Assembly (NCBI GenBank): GCA_017467105.1
Contig: JAFTSU010000020.1
Location: forward strand, 1 to 52,006
Length of the DNA stretch: 52,006 bases
DNA from: Clostridia bacterium
Lineage (GTDB): Bacteria; Bacillota; Clostridia; Oscillospirales; CAG-272
Direction of reading: 5' to 3'
The notes under the pieces are model-generated. The model searched no databases, was not told the DNA's origin, and was given only the letters and a program-made list of their open reading frames with translations. The position numbers and the translations under genes are program-made. Below, in pieces: positions 24,075 to 33,271 of this stretch. Numbering within the stretch: position 1 is the first letter of the stretch; the number at the start of each line of letters is the position of its first letter.

Positions 24075-26465
24075 ATGAATATCAAATCAGGGGCAGGACT
24101 TGATCTTGCGCTTTTAAAAAATCCACCACTCGATTGTGAGGTCACTTACTGTTGGATATGGAATGAGTCCATCACAAAAGAAGGCATAGACGAGAGGCTG
24201 GAAGGCTTTCTTAAAGCGGGAATAAAATCTCTTTACATACTTCCCTTGCCAAAGGATTTCAGACCAGATACACTCAGAACATTTCTCTCTCCGGAATATC
24301 TTACAGCAAATTTCTGGGAAATAATGGAATACGCCCTCCGCAAATGTGTAGCACTTGGCATGAAGCCATGGATATATGACGAGGGCGGTTGGCCGTCCGG
24401 AGCTGCCGGCGGACGAACAGCACTTCAAAATCCCAACGGCTCAAAACTCAACACTCTGTTAAAAAGAGAAATCACCCTGAAAAAGGGCGAGAGGTATGAT
24501 CCGTGTGAGGAATTCATCGCTTTGTTTGACGGCAAAAACAGATTACCCGAAAATTACGTAGCACAAGAGACAGTTAATCTGTTTGAATACTACTTCGGAC
24601 ATCAGGGACCAAACCACTACTTCATAGATTTTACGGATCCCACGGTAACGGAAACTTTTATATCCAACACCTATGAAGGCTACAAAAGCGCGGTAGGAGA
24701 TCTGTTTGGTAACGTTATCCCCCTCTTCTTTACCGACGAGCCGGGACTTTCAACCGGCAAGCACACTTTTCCTAAACAGATTTTCAAGGACTTTATTACA
24801 ACTTATGGATATGATCTTCGTGATTATCTGTACGTAATTTCCGACGGAGATCTTCCACTATCCGAAAACGAAAATCAGATAAGGATCGATTACTACAGCT
24901 ATATCAGCGATAAATTTTACGAAAATTATTTTGTAAGGCTGTCAGAGTGGTGCGAGAACAACGGAATAGCATACAGCGGTCATCTTATGGCAGACAACTA
25001 TCCTGATGCTTGCCTTAACGGTTATTCAAGCATTCTTGATACACTGAGGCTTATGCATATTCCGGGAATTGACGTCATATGGGAGCAGATAAGGTGGCCA
25101 TATGGCGAAAGAGCACCTGTGGACGAGGAAGAAACGGCAAGAATGCCATTTTTCCCCAGACTCGCTCCAAGCGCGGCAAGACAGATGGGAAGAAATCTGG
25201 CACTTACGGAAACCCTCTCAATATACGGTGACGGAATCTCACCCGATGAGATAAGATACGTTACCAACTATCAGGCGGTGAGAGGTATCAACGTCTTCAA
25301 CTTCCTCAATCTGCCATACGGCAAGACACGTTGCTCTGCACTTATGATGCGCCCCGCATTCTGTCCTGAAAAGCCAGGCTTCTTAGGCCTTAAGCAGATC
25401 AACGGATACTATGCAAGGCTGGCGTATCTTCTGAGGCTTGGATATGCAGACGGTGACACTGCTCTCTATCATCCGATAAAAGACTATATGGCGTGCAAAT
25501 CAGTTTCTGACGCCGCTGTGGAATCATTCCGTTTGGCAGGTGTTACTCTCGAGGAAAAGAATATAGCCTTTGACATAATCGACGACAAGGGCATTCTCTC
25601 TGCTGAAGATACCGCTGACGGACTTAAGCTCGGAGATGCTGTCTACCGACATATCGTCGTTCCTGAAAACAAATATATGCCGGATGAGGTAAAGACAAAA
25701 ATTGCTGCCTATCTCACTGATGGCGAGCCAACCTACGTTTTTACAAACAAGAAGCTCAGAGTTTTGACGCGTTCCCTTGATAACGGAAGGCTTTGGTTCG
25801 TTTTCAACGAAGGCGAGCCGACTGTTACAGAGAAGCTGAACATCGCGGATGGGCAGAGGGTTTACAGGCTGGATCTTCATGAAGGTAATATCTACTCCGA
25901 TGAAGAATGTGTCGTTACGCTCGACTGCGGTGATATGGCAGTCTATCTTGTTACAGACACTGTGTACAAGACAGATCCAAATACGGTAGAGTACTCTGCC
26001 GAGGCAACCGACTTCAAGGCTGTGTCATACAAGAGGCTGGTGATAGACTATGACGGACTTGGTAATGAGTACGGTGAGGGAGAACCTGTCATTGATGCAG
26101 ATTTTTCCGGCGAGATCACTTACAGAGGCAATTATACTCTTCCCAAAGAGCCCGCGGCCTCGGACACGTTCCGTATTACTCTCGAGGACTTTGGCGTCAC
26201 GGCGGTGGTAGGCTTGAATGGTAAGAACTATTCGCTTGCTATAACTCCTATGTCATTCACCGTTTCCGGCTCGGAATTGAAGAAACGCGGAGAATTTACA
26301 GTTACGGTTGCAAATACTGCGGCAAACGAGATTCTCGCCAAGAATGACGTAATAAATATGCACCCGAAGGCAGAGGTCGGCGTATACACTAAAAGGATGC
26401 ACTCCTTTGAGGCAAGACGTCATCCTTTGAAGTTAGGTCATATCGTAATAGAAAAGCTCGTATGA
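24075..26465 (+). CDS. GH106-like glycosidase, paralogue 2
   Basis: The 796-residue protein lies 34 bp after paralogue 1, with AGGAGA before ATG. Same domain plan: VTYCWIWNESITKEGID, PWIYDEGGWPSGAAGG, FFTDEPGLSTG, VIWEQIRWPYGE and LTETLSIYGDG, then the beta-sandwich end. Through the middle (FIDFTDPTV, MADNYPDA) it is closest to paralogue 3, not to its upstream neighbour. It probably shares the promoter and substrate class of paralogue 1 (rhamnose or a related deoxy- or uronic-acid linkage), with altered fine specificity. Confidence 0.75.
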   Translation: MNIKSGAGLDLALLKNPPLDCEVTYCWIWNESITKEGIDERLEGFLKAGIKSLYILPLPKDFRPDTLRTFLSPEYLTANFWEIMEYALRKCVALGMKPWIYDEGGWPSGAAGGRTALQNPNGSKLNTLLKREITLKKGERYDPCEEFIALFDGKNRLPENYVAQETVNLFEYYFGHQGPNHYFIDFTDPTVTETFISNTYEGYKSAVGDLFGNVIPLFFTDEPGLSTGKHTFPKQIFKDFITTYGYDLRDYLYVISDGDLPLSENENQIRIDYYSYISDKFYENYFVRLSEWCENNGIAYSGHLMADNYPDACLNGYSSILDTLRLMHIPGIDVIWEQIRWPYGERAPVDEEETARMPFFPRLAPSAARQMGRNLALTETLSIYGDGISPDEIRYVTNYQAVRGINVFNFLNLPYGKTRCSALMMRPAFCPEKPGFLGLKQINGYYARLAYLLRLGYADGDTALYHPIKDYMACKSVSDAAVESFRLAGVTLEEKNIAFDIIDDKGILSAEDTADGLKLGDAVYRHIVVPENKYMPDEVKTKIAAYLTDGEPTYVFTNKKLRVLTRSLDNGRLWFVFNEGEPTVTEKLNIADGQRVYRLDLHEGNIYSDEECVVTLDCGDMAVYLVTDTVYKTDPNTVEYSAEATDFKAVSYKRLVIDYDGLGNEYGEGEPVIDADFSGEITYRGNYTLPKEPAASDTFRITLEDFGVTAVVGLNGKNYSLAITPMSFTVSGSELKKRGEFTVTVANTAANEILAKNDVINMHPKAEVGVYTKRMHSFEARRHPLKLGHIVIEKLV

Positions 26466-26510
26466 CACGGCAATCAAAATAAACAAAAAAGACAATTAAG
26501 GAGAAAACGT

Positions 26511-28898
26511 ATGAATATCAATGCAGGTGCAAAATTTGATCAAAGGCTTTTGAAAAATCCGCCGCTTGAGTGCGAGGTTACGTACAGCTGGAACTGGAAC
26601 GAGCCTATCACAAAAGAAGGAATTGACGAGAGGCTGGAGGGCTTTCTCAAGGCGGGAATAAAGTCGCTTTACATACTTCCCTTTCCCAAGGATTTCAGAC
26701 CTGATACCTTGAGAACTTATTTGGCTCCGGAGTATCTTTCCAAAGAATTCTTCGAGCTTGTAAGCTATGCGCTTCATAAGTGCAAGAAGCTGGGCATCAA
26801 GCCCTGGATATACGATGAGGGCGGATGGCCCTCGGGCGCTGCGGGACTCAAGACCGTAAGAGAGTATCCGGCTTCGATAGCAAAGCTTCTGACAAAGAAC
26901 GAAATTCAGCTAAAGGCGGGTGAAAGGTACACCCCGTGTGAAAATTTCATAGCACTCTTCGACGGTAAAACACGTCTTTCCGATAACTTTACGGCAGATA
27001 AGGATATGACGGTTACCGAGTATTATGCGCAGCCCGAGAAGCCTACCTGCTTCTTCCTTGACTTTACCGATCCCAAGGCGACGGACACCTTTTTAAACAA
27101 CACTCACGAGAAATACCGCGAGGCGGTCGGAGATCTTTTCGGTCACACTATACCGCTTATCTTCACCGACGAGCCCGGACTTCGATATAACAATATTCCT
27201 AAGGGCTGCTTCGAGCTCTTCAAGGAAAAATACGGATATGATCTGAAGGACTACGTTTACGTTATTCCGAACTGGGGCGAGATGACGGAAACCGATGATG
27301 AGATCAAGGCAAGACAGGACTTCTTAAAAATGCAGGGCGAGCTGTTCGTCGAAAACACCTTCGATAAAATATCCAAGTGGTGCGATGACAACGGAATATA
27401 CTACTCCGGTCATATGATGGCGGATAACTATCCCCACGCATACAGATGCGGCTATTACAGCATCCTCGACGTAATGAAGAGACTGCACGTTCCGGGTATA
27501 GACGTTATCTGGGAGCAGATAAGATACCCTTACGGAGAGAGAGTTCCGTATGATGCGGATGAGACCTGGAAGATGCCCTTCTTCCCAAGACTTGCGCAAA
27601 GCGCGGCAAGACAGATGGGAAGAAACCTCGCGCTGACGGAAACGTATTCCATATACGGTGACGGCGTATCTCCCGACGAGATGAGATACGTATCAAACTA
27701 CCAGGCAGTAAGAGGAATCAACGTATTCAACTTCCTAAATCTCTCATACGGCAAGACAAGATGCTCCGCACTTATGATGCGTCCATCCTTCTGTCCCGAG
27801 AAGCCCGGCTTCCTTAATTTGAAGCACATTAACGAGTATTATGCGAGACTGTCCTATCTAACAAGACTTGGATACGTCGAGGGTGACACCGCGCTTTACC
27901 ATCCAATAAACGACTACATCACCACTCCCGCTATAATGGATGAGGCGATCGAGAGCTACAGAGCGCTTGGCGTGGAGCTTGAGGATAAGAATATTGCTTT
28001 TGATATCATAGACGACTATGCTATAAGAGAGGCGAAGATAGAGGACGGAGGTCTGAAGCTCGGCGACGCTATATACAGACATATTGCAGTTCCTTCTAAC
28101 AGATATATGCCCGAGGACGTGCGTGAGAAGATCGCGCCATATCTCACCGAGGGTACTCCTACCTACACGTTTAAGAACGAAAAGGTGCGTGTTTTGACGA
28201 GAAAGCTCGACACGGGTAGGCTCTGGTTCATATTCAACGAGGGCGAGCCTACTGTTAGAGAGGAGCTTGATATTGCAAACGAACACAGAGTTTACCGCAT
28301 CGATCTAAATAGCGGCGATATGTATGAGGATAACGCTCCTATGCTGGATCTTGCCTGCGGAGATATAGCCGTGTACTACGTAACCGATGAGGCATACGAA
28401 ACTGCCAGAGACGCTGTGGATTACTCCGTGAGCGTAGACGGTCTTGAAGCTGTTTCCTACAAGAAGTTTATAATTGAATACGACGGTCTTGCTAACGAAT
28501 ACGGCGAGGGTATGCCGGACACGGACGGAGTATTCTCCGGTGAGATCACCCTTCGCGGCTCATACGAGCTGAAGGAAAAGCCAAAGGCAGCTGACAGATA
28601 CAGAATCATCCTGAACGACTTCTCTGTTACCGCTTCTGTTAAGATCGGTAAGTTTGAGGCGACCCTTGGTATGTCACCTATGGCGGTAACCGTTCCAGGC
28701 AAATACTTAAAGAAGAGCGGTACTATCGAGGTAACGGTTGCTAACACAGCCGCTGACGAGATCGTGGCAAAAAGAGACGTTATCTATATGCATCCTCTGG
28801 CTGAGGTTGGAGATATGTATCAGCAAAAGATGAAGGAATTCGAGGAAAAGGCTGCAAAGCTTAAGATAGGCACCGTTACTATTGAAAAGCTGTCGTAA
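26511..28898 (+). CDS. GH106-like glycosidase, paralogue 3
   Basis: The 795-residue protein lies 45 bp after paralogue 2, with AAGGAGA before ATG. Motifs are VTYSWNWNEPITKEGID, PWIYDEGGWPSGAAG, IFTDEPGLRYN, VIWEQIRYPYGE and LTETYSIYGDG. The central region (FLDFTDPKA, MADNYPHA) pairs with paralogue 2. A segment around residues 530-570 (YMPEDVREKIAPYLTEG) is nearly identical, down to the DNA, to paralogue 4. Last gene of the three-gene operon; a strong terminator follows. No signal peptide. Confidence 0.75.
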   Translation: MNINAGAKFDQRLLKNPPLECEVTYSWNWNEPITKEGIDERLEGFLKAGIKSLYILPFPKDFRPDTLRTYLAPEYLSKEFFELVSYALHKCKKLGIKPWIYDEGGWPSGAAGLKTVREYPASIAKLLTKNEIQLKAGERYTPCENFIALFDGKTRLSDNFTADKDMTVTEYYAQPEKPTCFFLDFTDPKATDTFLNNTHEKYREAVGDLFGHTIPLIFTDEPGLRYNNIPKGCFELFKEKYGYDLKDYVYVIPNWGEMTETDDEIKARQDFLKMQGELFVENTFDKISKWCDDNGIYYSGHMMADNYPHAYRCGYYSILDVMKRLHVPGIDVIWEQIRYPYGERVPYDADETWKMPFFPRLAQSAARQMGRNLALTETYSIYGDGVSPDEMRYVSNYQAVRGINVFNFLNLSYGKTRCSALMMRPSFCPEKPGFLNLKHINEYYARLSYLTRLGYVEGDTALYHPINDYITTPAIMDEAIESYRALGVELEDKNIAFDIIDDYAIREAKIEDGGLKLGDAIYRHIAVPSNRYMPEDVREKIAPYLTEGTPTYTFKNEKVRVLTRKLDTGRLWFIFNEGEPTVREELDIANEHRVYRIDLNSGDMYEDNAPMLDLACGDIAVYYVTDEAYETARDAVDYSVSVDGLEAVSYKKFIIEYDGLANEYGEGMPDTDGVFSGEITLRGSYELKEKPKAADRYRIILNDFSVTASVKIGKFEATLGMSPMAVTVPGKYLKKSGTIEVTVANTAADEIVAKRDVIYMHPLAEVGDMYQQKMKEFEEKAAKLKIGTVTIEKLS

Positions 28899-28924
28899 TT
28901 TTCTGATTTTCAAAACAGTCTTAT

Positions 28925-28953
28925 GGGCGGAGAGATTTTCTCTCCGCCCTTTT
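28925..28953 (+). terminator. Terminator after GH106-like paralogue 3
   Basis: An 11-bp perfect stem GGGCGGAGAGA / TCTCTCCGCCC with a 3-nt loop and TTTT. Confidence 0.92.
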
Positions 28954-29054
28954 GGTCAGTCGGTAGGTGATCACAAGATAGATTTGATTGGAAGCTTAGT
29001 TATTATCTTGCGGTTATATTAGCTTGAGTGCTCCGATTTAAAGCTATAACGCAG

Positions 29055-29076
29055 TTATTTCTAATTAACGAAATAA
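29055..29076. promoter_or_regulatory. Inverted repeat upstream of paralogue 4 promoter
   Basis: TTATTTC (29055-29061) and GAAATAA (29070-29076) are perfect complements around an 8-bp AT-rich centre, 14 bp before the -35. This is a candidate operator. Confidence 0.4.
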
Positions 29077-29090
29077 ATTTCCAAAAGCTC

Positions 29091-29119
29091 TTGAAAACGA
29101 GCGTCGGCTATGCTAAACT
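29091..29119 (+). promoter_or_regulatory. Promoter of GH106-like paralogue 4
   Basis: TTGAAA (29091-29096), 17 bp, TAAACT (29114-29119), extended -10 TG. Confidence 0.75.
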
Positions 29120-29148
29120 AATAAAAAAACCTGATGAGAGGAAAGAAC

Positions 29149-31536
29149 ATGAATATCAAACCCGGTGCTGCCTTTTCAATTGAGAAAATGAAAAAACCGC
29201 CCGTAGAATGTGACGTCACATATGCTTGGTTATGGAATGAGCCTATCACGAAAGAAGGTATAGACGAGAGGCTTAAGGACTTTGTCACCGCGGGGATAAA
29301 ATCACTATATATTTTGCCTATGCCGAAGGATTTCGGATCCGAAACGCTTAGGACCTTTATGGATCCGGAATATCTGACTGATGAATTCTGGGAGCTTATA
29401 CGCTATGCTCTGAGCAAATGTGTAGAGCTTGGCATAAAGCCCTGGATATACGACGAGGGCGGATGGCCATCCGGCGGCGCGTGCGCAAATACGCTGAGGC
29501 AGAATTCAAAGGCAAAGCTGAAGTTTCTCCGCAAGGAAGAGGTAAAGCTTATCGCGGATAAGAGATACTACCCCACATCTGACGGCTTCGTGGCGTTATA
29601 CAAGGGCAAGAAAAGGGTTCCCGACGATTATATCACATCTATTGACTGTACTCTGACCGCCTACTACGTTGAGGAAAGGGTGCTTCGTAACTGTCGTGTG
29701 GATTACACCAACGCGTCGGTTACCGATACCTTTATAAACAATACCTACGAGGCATACAAAAGGAACGTGGGAGAGATGTTCGGCGATACGATACCCCTAT
29801 TCTTTACCGACGAGCCCGGTCTTATGCGTGACTCTATCGCAGATAATGAATTTGATCTGTTTATTAAGGAATACGGCTACGATCTGCGCGACTATCTCTA
29901 CGTTATTGAGAATAACGGATCATACGCAGTAACCGAGAAGGACAAGCAGGCGAGAATAGATCACTTAAGGATGCTTGGAAAGCTGTTCCGTGAGAATACG
30001 TTTAATAAGCTCCACGATTGGTGCGAGAAAAACGGCGTATATTATTCGGGGCATCTTGATATAGACAACCGCCCCTACGGAGGAACGGTAAAGGGATATT
30101 TCAGCCTTATTGACGCGCTGAGACAATTCCACATCCCAGGCATAGACGTGATCTGGGAGCAGATTAGATACCCATACGGTGACAGAGCACCTGTGGATGA
30201 TGAAACGCTTGGAATGGCGTTCTTCCCAAGGCTTGCGTCATCTGCCGCGAGACAGGAAAAGAGAAATCTTGCCTTGACTGAGACCTTCTCTATCTACGGC
30301 GATGCACTTACTCCCGACGAAATGAGATACATTGCAAACTTCCAGGCTATACGCGGTATAAACGTATTCAATTTTCTGACTCTTCCCTATGGAAAAAAGA
30401 GATGCTCCGCTCTGATGATGCGTCCCGCGTTCTGCCCTGAGAAGCCCGGCTTCTTTAACCTTAAGCACGTAAACGAGTACTACGCCAGACTGTCATATCT
30501 TACCCGCCTCGGCTACGCGGAGGGTGACACGGCGCTGTATCTGCCCTGCTATGACTTTGCGGCCTCTCCCGATGATCTGGATGACGCGAGCTACCTCTTC
30601 AAGAAGCTTGGCACCTCGCTGGAGGAGAGAAATATTGCATTCGATATAATTGACGAGCAGGGCATACGGGATGCCGTACAGGAGAAAGACGGCTTGAGGC
30701 TAGGCGACGCACTTTACAGACATATCGCGGTTCCCCAAAGCAGATATATGCCGGAGGACGTGCGTGAGAAGATCGCGCCATATCTCACCGAGGGTGAGCC
30801 AACCTACACGTTTACAAACAAAAAACTGCGGGTTATGACGAGAAAACTCGACACGGGTCGGCTCTGGTTCATATTTAACGAGGGTGAAGCTGTGACGAAG
30901 GAGAAAATGGATATAGATGGAAAACACATTTACTCTATTGATCTGTCAAGCGGCAGAATAAAACGGCTTTCGGTGCCCGAAGTGGAGCTTTTGGCCGGTG
31001 AGATCGCCGTGCTGCTCGCAACCGACGAGGTGTATGAATGCGACTCTGACGAGCTAGATTATTCTATAGAGCTTGGCGGATTTAAAGCTGAATTCTACGA
31101 GAGATTTACTGTAGATTATACCGGTATACGCAAGGACACTCACGTGGGCGAGGTTGCTATTGACGACGGCTTCTCCGGAACGGTTCACTTCAGCGCCGAG
31201 TATGAGCTTAATAGTACTCCAAGCGAGAAGGACACTTACCGAATAAGGCTTGAGGATACCTCTGTCAGCGCTACCGTAATGCTTGACGGCGAATACCTAT
31301 GCGACGTAGGCATGTCACCTATGTTAGCTTATCTGCCACTCGGAGCGTTGAAAAAGAGCGGCAAGATCACAGTTGCGGTGTCAAACACGGCGGCCAATGA
31401 GATCATAGAAAAGAAAAGCGTGTATACGTCTCTGCCCGAGGCAGAGGTAGGCGCTTATATCCCAAGACTTACAAAATTTGAGATCAGACGACCTATGCTG
31501 AAGCTTGGTAAGGTATTCCTCGAAAAATTGAAATAA
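29149..31536 (+). CDS. GH106-like glycosidase, paralogue 4 (mosaic)
   Basis: An ATG at 29134 is in frame, but GAGAGGAAAG lies between it and the ATG at 29149, which also matches the MNI start of its siblings (795 residues). Motifs are VTYAWLWNEPITKEGID, PWIYDEGGWPSGGA, FFTDEPGLMRD, VIWEQIRYPYGD and LTETFSIYGDA. Its N-terminal 60 and residues 340-430 resemble paralogues 2 and 3. Its middle (KAKLKFLRKEEVKLIADKR, CRVDYTNASVTDTFI, DNRPYGG) resembles paralogue 1. Transcribed from its own promoter, so it can be expressed independently of the first three. Confidence 0.75.
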   Translation: MNIKPGAAFSIEKMKKPPVECDVTYAWLWNEPITKEGIDERLKDFVTAGIKSLYILPMPKDFGSETLRTFMDPEYLTDEFWELIRYALSKCVELGIKPWIYDEGGWPSGGACANTLRQNSKAKLKFLRKEEVKLIADKRYYPTSDGFVALYKGKKRVPDDYITSIDCTLTAYYVEERVLRNCRVDYTNASVTDTFINNTYEAYKRNVGEMFGDTIPLFFTDEPGLMRDSIADNEFDLFIKEYGYDLRDYLYVIENNGSYAVTEKDKQARIDHLRMLGKLFRENTFNKLHDWCEKNGVYYSGHLDIDNRPYGGTVKGYFSLIDALRQFHIPGIDVIWEQIRYPYGDRAPVDDETLGMAFFPRLASSAARQEKRNLALTETFSIYGDALTPDEMRYIANFQAIRGINVFNFLTLPYGKKRCSALMMRPAFCPEKPGFFNLKHVNEYYARLSYLTRLGYAEGDTALYLPCYDFAASPDDLDDASYLFKKLGTSLEERNIAFDIIDEQGIRDAVQEKDGLRLGDALYRHIAVPQSRYMPEDVREKIAPYLTEGEPTYTFTNKKLRVMTRKLDTGRLWFIFNEGEAVTKEKMDIDGKHIYSIDLSSGRIKRLSVPEVELLAGEIAVLLATDEVYECDSDELDYSIELGGFKAEFYERFTVDYTGIRKDTHVGEVAIDDGFSGTVHFSAEYELNSTPSEKDTYRIRLEDTSVSATVMLDGEYLCDVGMSPMLAYLPLGALKKSGKITVAVSNTAANEIIEKKSVYTSLPEAEVGAYIPRLTKFEIRRPMLKLGKVFLEKLK

Positions 31537-31544
31537 ATATATAG

Positions 31545-31582
31545 GGAGCGTAGTGTTTCAATTCACTTCGCTCCTTTTTTTT
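31545..31582 (+). terminator. Terminator after GH106-like paralogue 4
   Basis: GGAGCG-T-AGTG pairs with CACT-T-CGCTCC around an 8-nt loop, then eight T's. Confidence 0.92.
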
Positions 31583-31639
31583 GCATAATCCTCCGCCCTA
31601 TCGCATAGATTTGTGTGAATACAGTTTCCGGAGGGAGTT

Positions 31640-33097
31640 ATGAAGGACAGCACTATATACGAGGACATAGCAAAGAGAACGGGCGGTGATATCTACATTG
31701 GAGTAGTTGGACCTGTCAGGACTGGAAAGTCCACCTTTATTCATAGATTTATGGATACAGTGGTAGTTCCAAACATTGAAAACGAATATGACAGACAGAG
31801 AGCCGAGGATGAAACGCCCCAAAGCGCATCGGGTAAAACTATAATGACTACAGAGCCGAAATTCGTACCTGACGAGGCCGTGCATATCAAGGTTGGGGAA
31901 GGCACGGAGCTGCGTGTGAAGATGATAGACTGTGTAGGCTACCTTGTTGACGGCGCTCTTGGCGCTATGGAGGACGGAGTGGGACGTATGGTGGTAACAC
32001 CCTGGTCGGAGGAGGCTATTCCCTTTGAGGAGGCTGCAGAGCTGGGTACGTCAAAGGTCATCAGCGAGCATTCTACCATCGCAATGATGGTAACAACCGA
32101 CGGCACGATAACTGATATACCGAGGGAGAGCTACGTTGAGGCTGAGGAGCGTGTAGTCCGTGAGCTTAGAGAGCGTGGCAAGCCCTTTGCTATAATTCTT
32201 AATTCCGCTGAGCCCGAGAGCGAGGGCGCACATGCGCTCGCACGGGAAATAGAGGAAAAATACGGCGCGCCGGTTGCCCTTGTTTGCTGTCCGGAGCTTA
32301 ACGCGGATGACATACGCGAGATACTTGCTCTGGTGCTTGGTGAATTTCCCGTCAAAGAAATGAGCTTTGATATTCCGGAGTGGTGCGAGGTGCTTATGGA
32401 GGATCATCCTCTGCGTTCGGGGTTGATCGAGGAAATACGAAATTTCGCGGAAAACGTGACACGGATAGGGGATATTGAACGTACGATGGCAAATTTCAAC
32501 CTTGAGCGAGTCAAGGTTGACGCCGGGGACGGTACTGCCGTTTTCCGCATTCCCGTTGACAGATCCGAGTACTATAAATATGCTGAACAGACCTGCGGGT
32601 GCGAGGTAAAGGGCGATAAGGATATCCTGCGTATCATAGCGGACTACGCGGATATTAAGGGAAAGTACGACAGAGTAAAGGCGGCGCTATCCGACGTTGA
32701 AGAAAAGGGCTACGGAATAGTTATGCCCGACTGCGCGAGCATGCGGCTTGAGGAGCCGAGACTGGAAAAGAGCGCCGGAGGGTACGGAGTCAGAATATCC
32801 GCCAGCGCAGATTCGATCCATATGATCAAGGCAGGAATAAAGGCAGATCTATGCCCCGTGATAGGAAGCGAGGAGCAATCTGCCGAGGTGGTAAAATTCC
32901 TGTCCTCAGAGTATGAATCCAATCCAAGCGCCGTATGGGAGTATAATATGTTTGGCAAATCCCTATACGATATGGTGCGCGACGGCATGGATGCAAAGCT
33001 TGCAAATATGCCCGATGAATCGAGAGAAAAGCTTGGTGAGACCCTGGGGAAAATTATAAACGAGGGCTCAAGCGGTCTGATCTGTATTTTGCTTTGA
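31640..33097 (+). CDS. spoIVA: Stage IV sporulation protein A
   Basis: The 485-residue protein (B. subtilis SpoIVA has 492) has the family N-terminus IYEDIAKRTGGDIYIGVVGPVRTGKSTF with Walker A G24-T32, then MIDCVGYLVDGALG (switch/Walker B region). The long middle domain precedes the characteristic C-terminus SAVWEYNMFGKSL ... EGSSGLICILL. SpoIVA hydrolyses ATP to polymerise into the basement layer of the spore coat on the forespore surface. Its presence marks a spore former. It stands alone between terminators with no sporulation neighbours. The 103 bp before the start holds the preceding terminator; a sigma-E type promoter was not clearly seen. Confidence 0.96.
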   Translation: MKDSTIYEDIAKRTGGDIYIGVVGPVRTGKSTFIHRFMDTVVVPNIENEYDRQRAEDETPQSASGKTIMTTEPKFVPDEAVHIKVGEGTELRVKMIDCVGYLVDGALGAMEDGVGRMVVTPWSEEAIPFEEAAELGTSKVISEHSTIAMMVTTDGTITDIPRESYVEAEERVVRELRERGKPFAIILNSAEPESEGAHALAREIEEKYGAPVALVCCPELNADDIREILALVLGEFPVKEMSFDIPEWCEVLMEDHPLRSGLIEEIRNFAENVTRIGDIERTMANFNLERVKVDAGDGTAVFRIPVDRSEYYKYAEQTCGCEVKGDKDILRIIADYADIKGKYDRVKAALSDVEEKGYGIVMPDCASMRLEEPRLEKSAGGYGVRISASADSIHMIKAGIKADLCPVIGSEEQSAEVVKFLSSEYESNPSAVWEYNMFGKSLYDMVRDGMDAKLANMPDESREKLGETLGKIINEGSSGLICILL

Positions 33098-33114
33098 GCA
33101 GATTAATATGTAAA

Positions 33115-33150
33115 AGAGCCGACGCATTTTTACGTCGGCTCTCGTTTTTT
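33115..33150 (+). terminator. Terminator after spoIVA
   Basis: A 10-bp stem AGAGCCGACG / CGTCGGCTCT, loop of 8, followed by CG and six T's. Confidence 0.92.
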
Positions 33151-33187
33151 ATAATTGCCTTGATCCTGCTTTTTTTGACTATTATAA

Positions 33188-33220
33188 CAACAAAATTGAT
33201 TTACTTTTGATATTTTGTTG
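33188..33220. promoter_or_regulatory. Inverted repeat and shared operator motif (copy B) at the AraC/GH127 promoter
   Basis: CAACAAAAT (33188-33196) and ATTTTGTTG (33212-33220) are perfect 9-bp complements and run into the -35 box. The enclosed stretch ACAAAATTGATTTACTTTT plus GA (33190-33210) matches copy A upstream of the GH106-like array at 19 of 21 bases. Confidence 0.55.
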
Positions 33221-33246
33221 ACAGTTTTGTTGCTATGTGATAAAAT
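33218..33246 (+). promoter_or_regulatory. Promoter of the AraC-GH127 operon
   Basis: TTGACA (33218-33223), 17 bp, TAAAAT (33241-33246), extended -10 TG. Confidence 0.85.
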
Positions 33247-33271
33247 CTAAAAAAAGGAGGAGAGGTCATCT

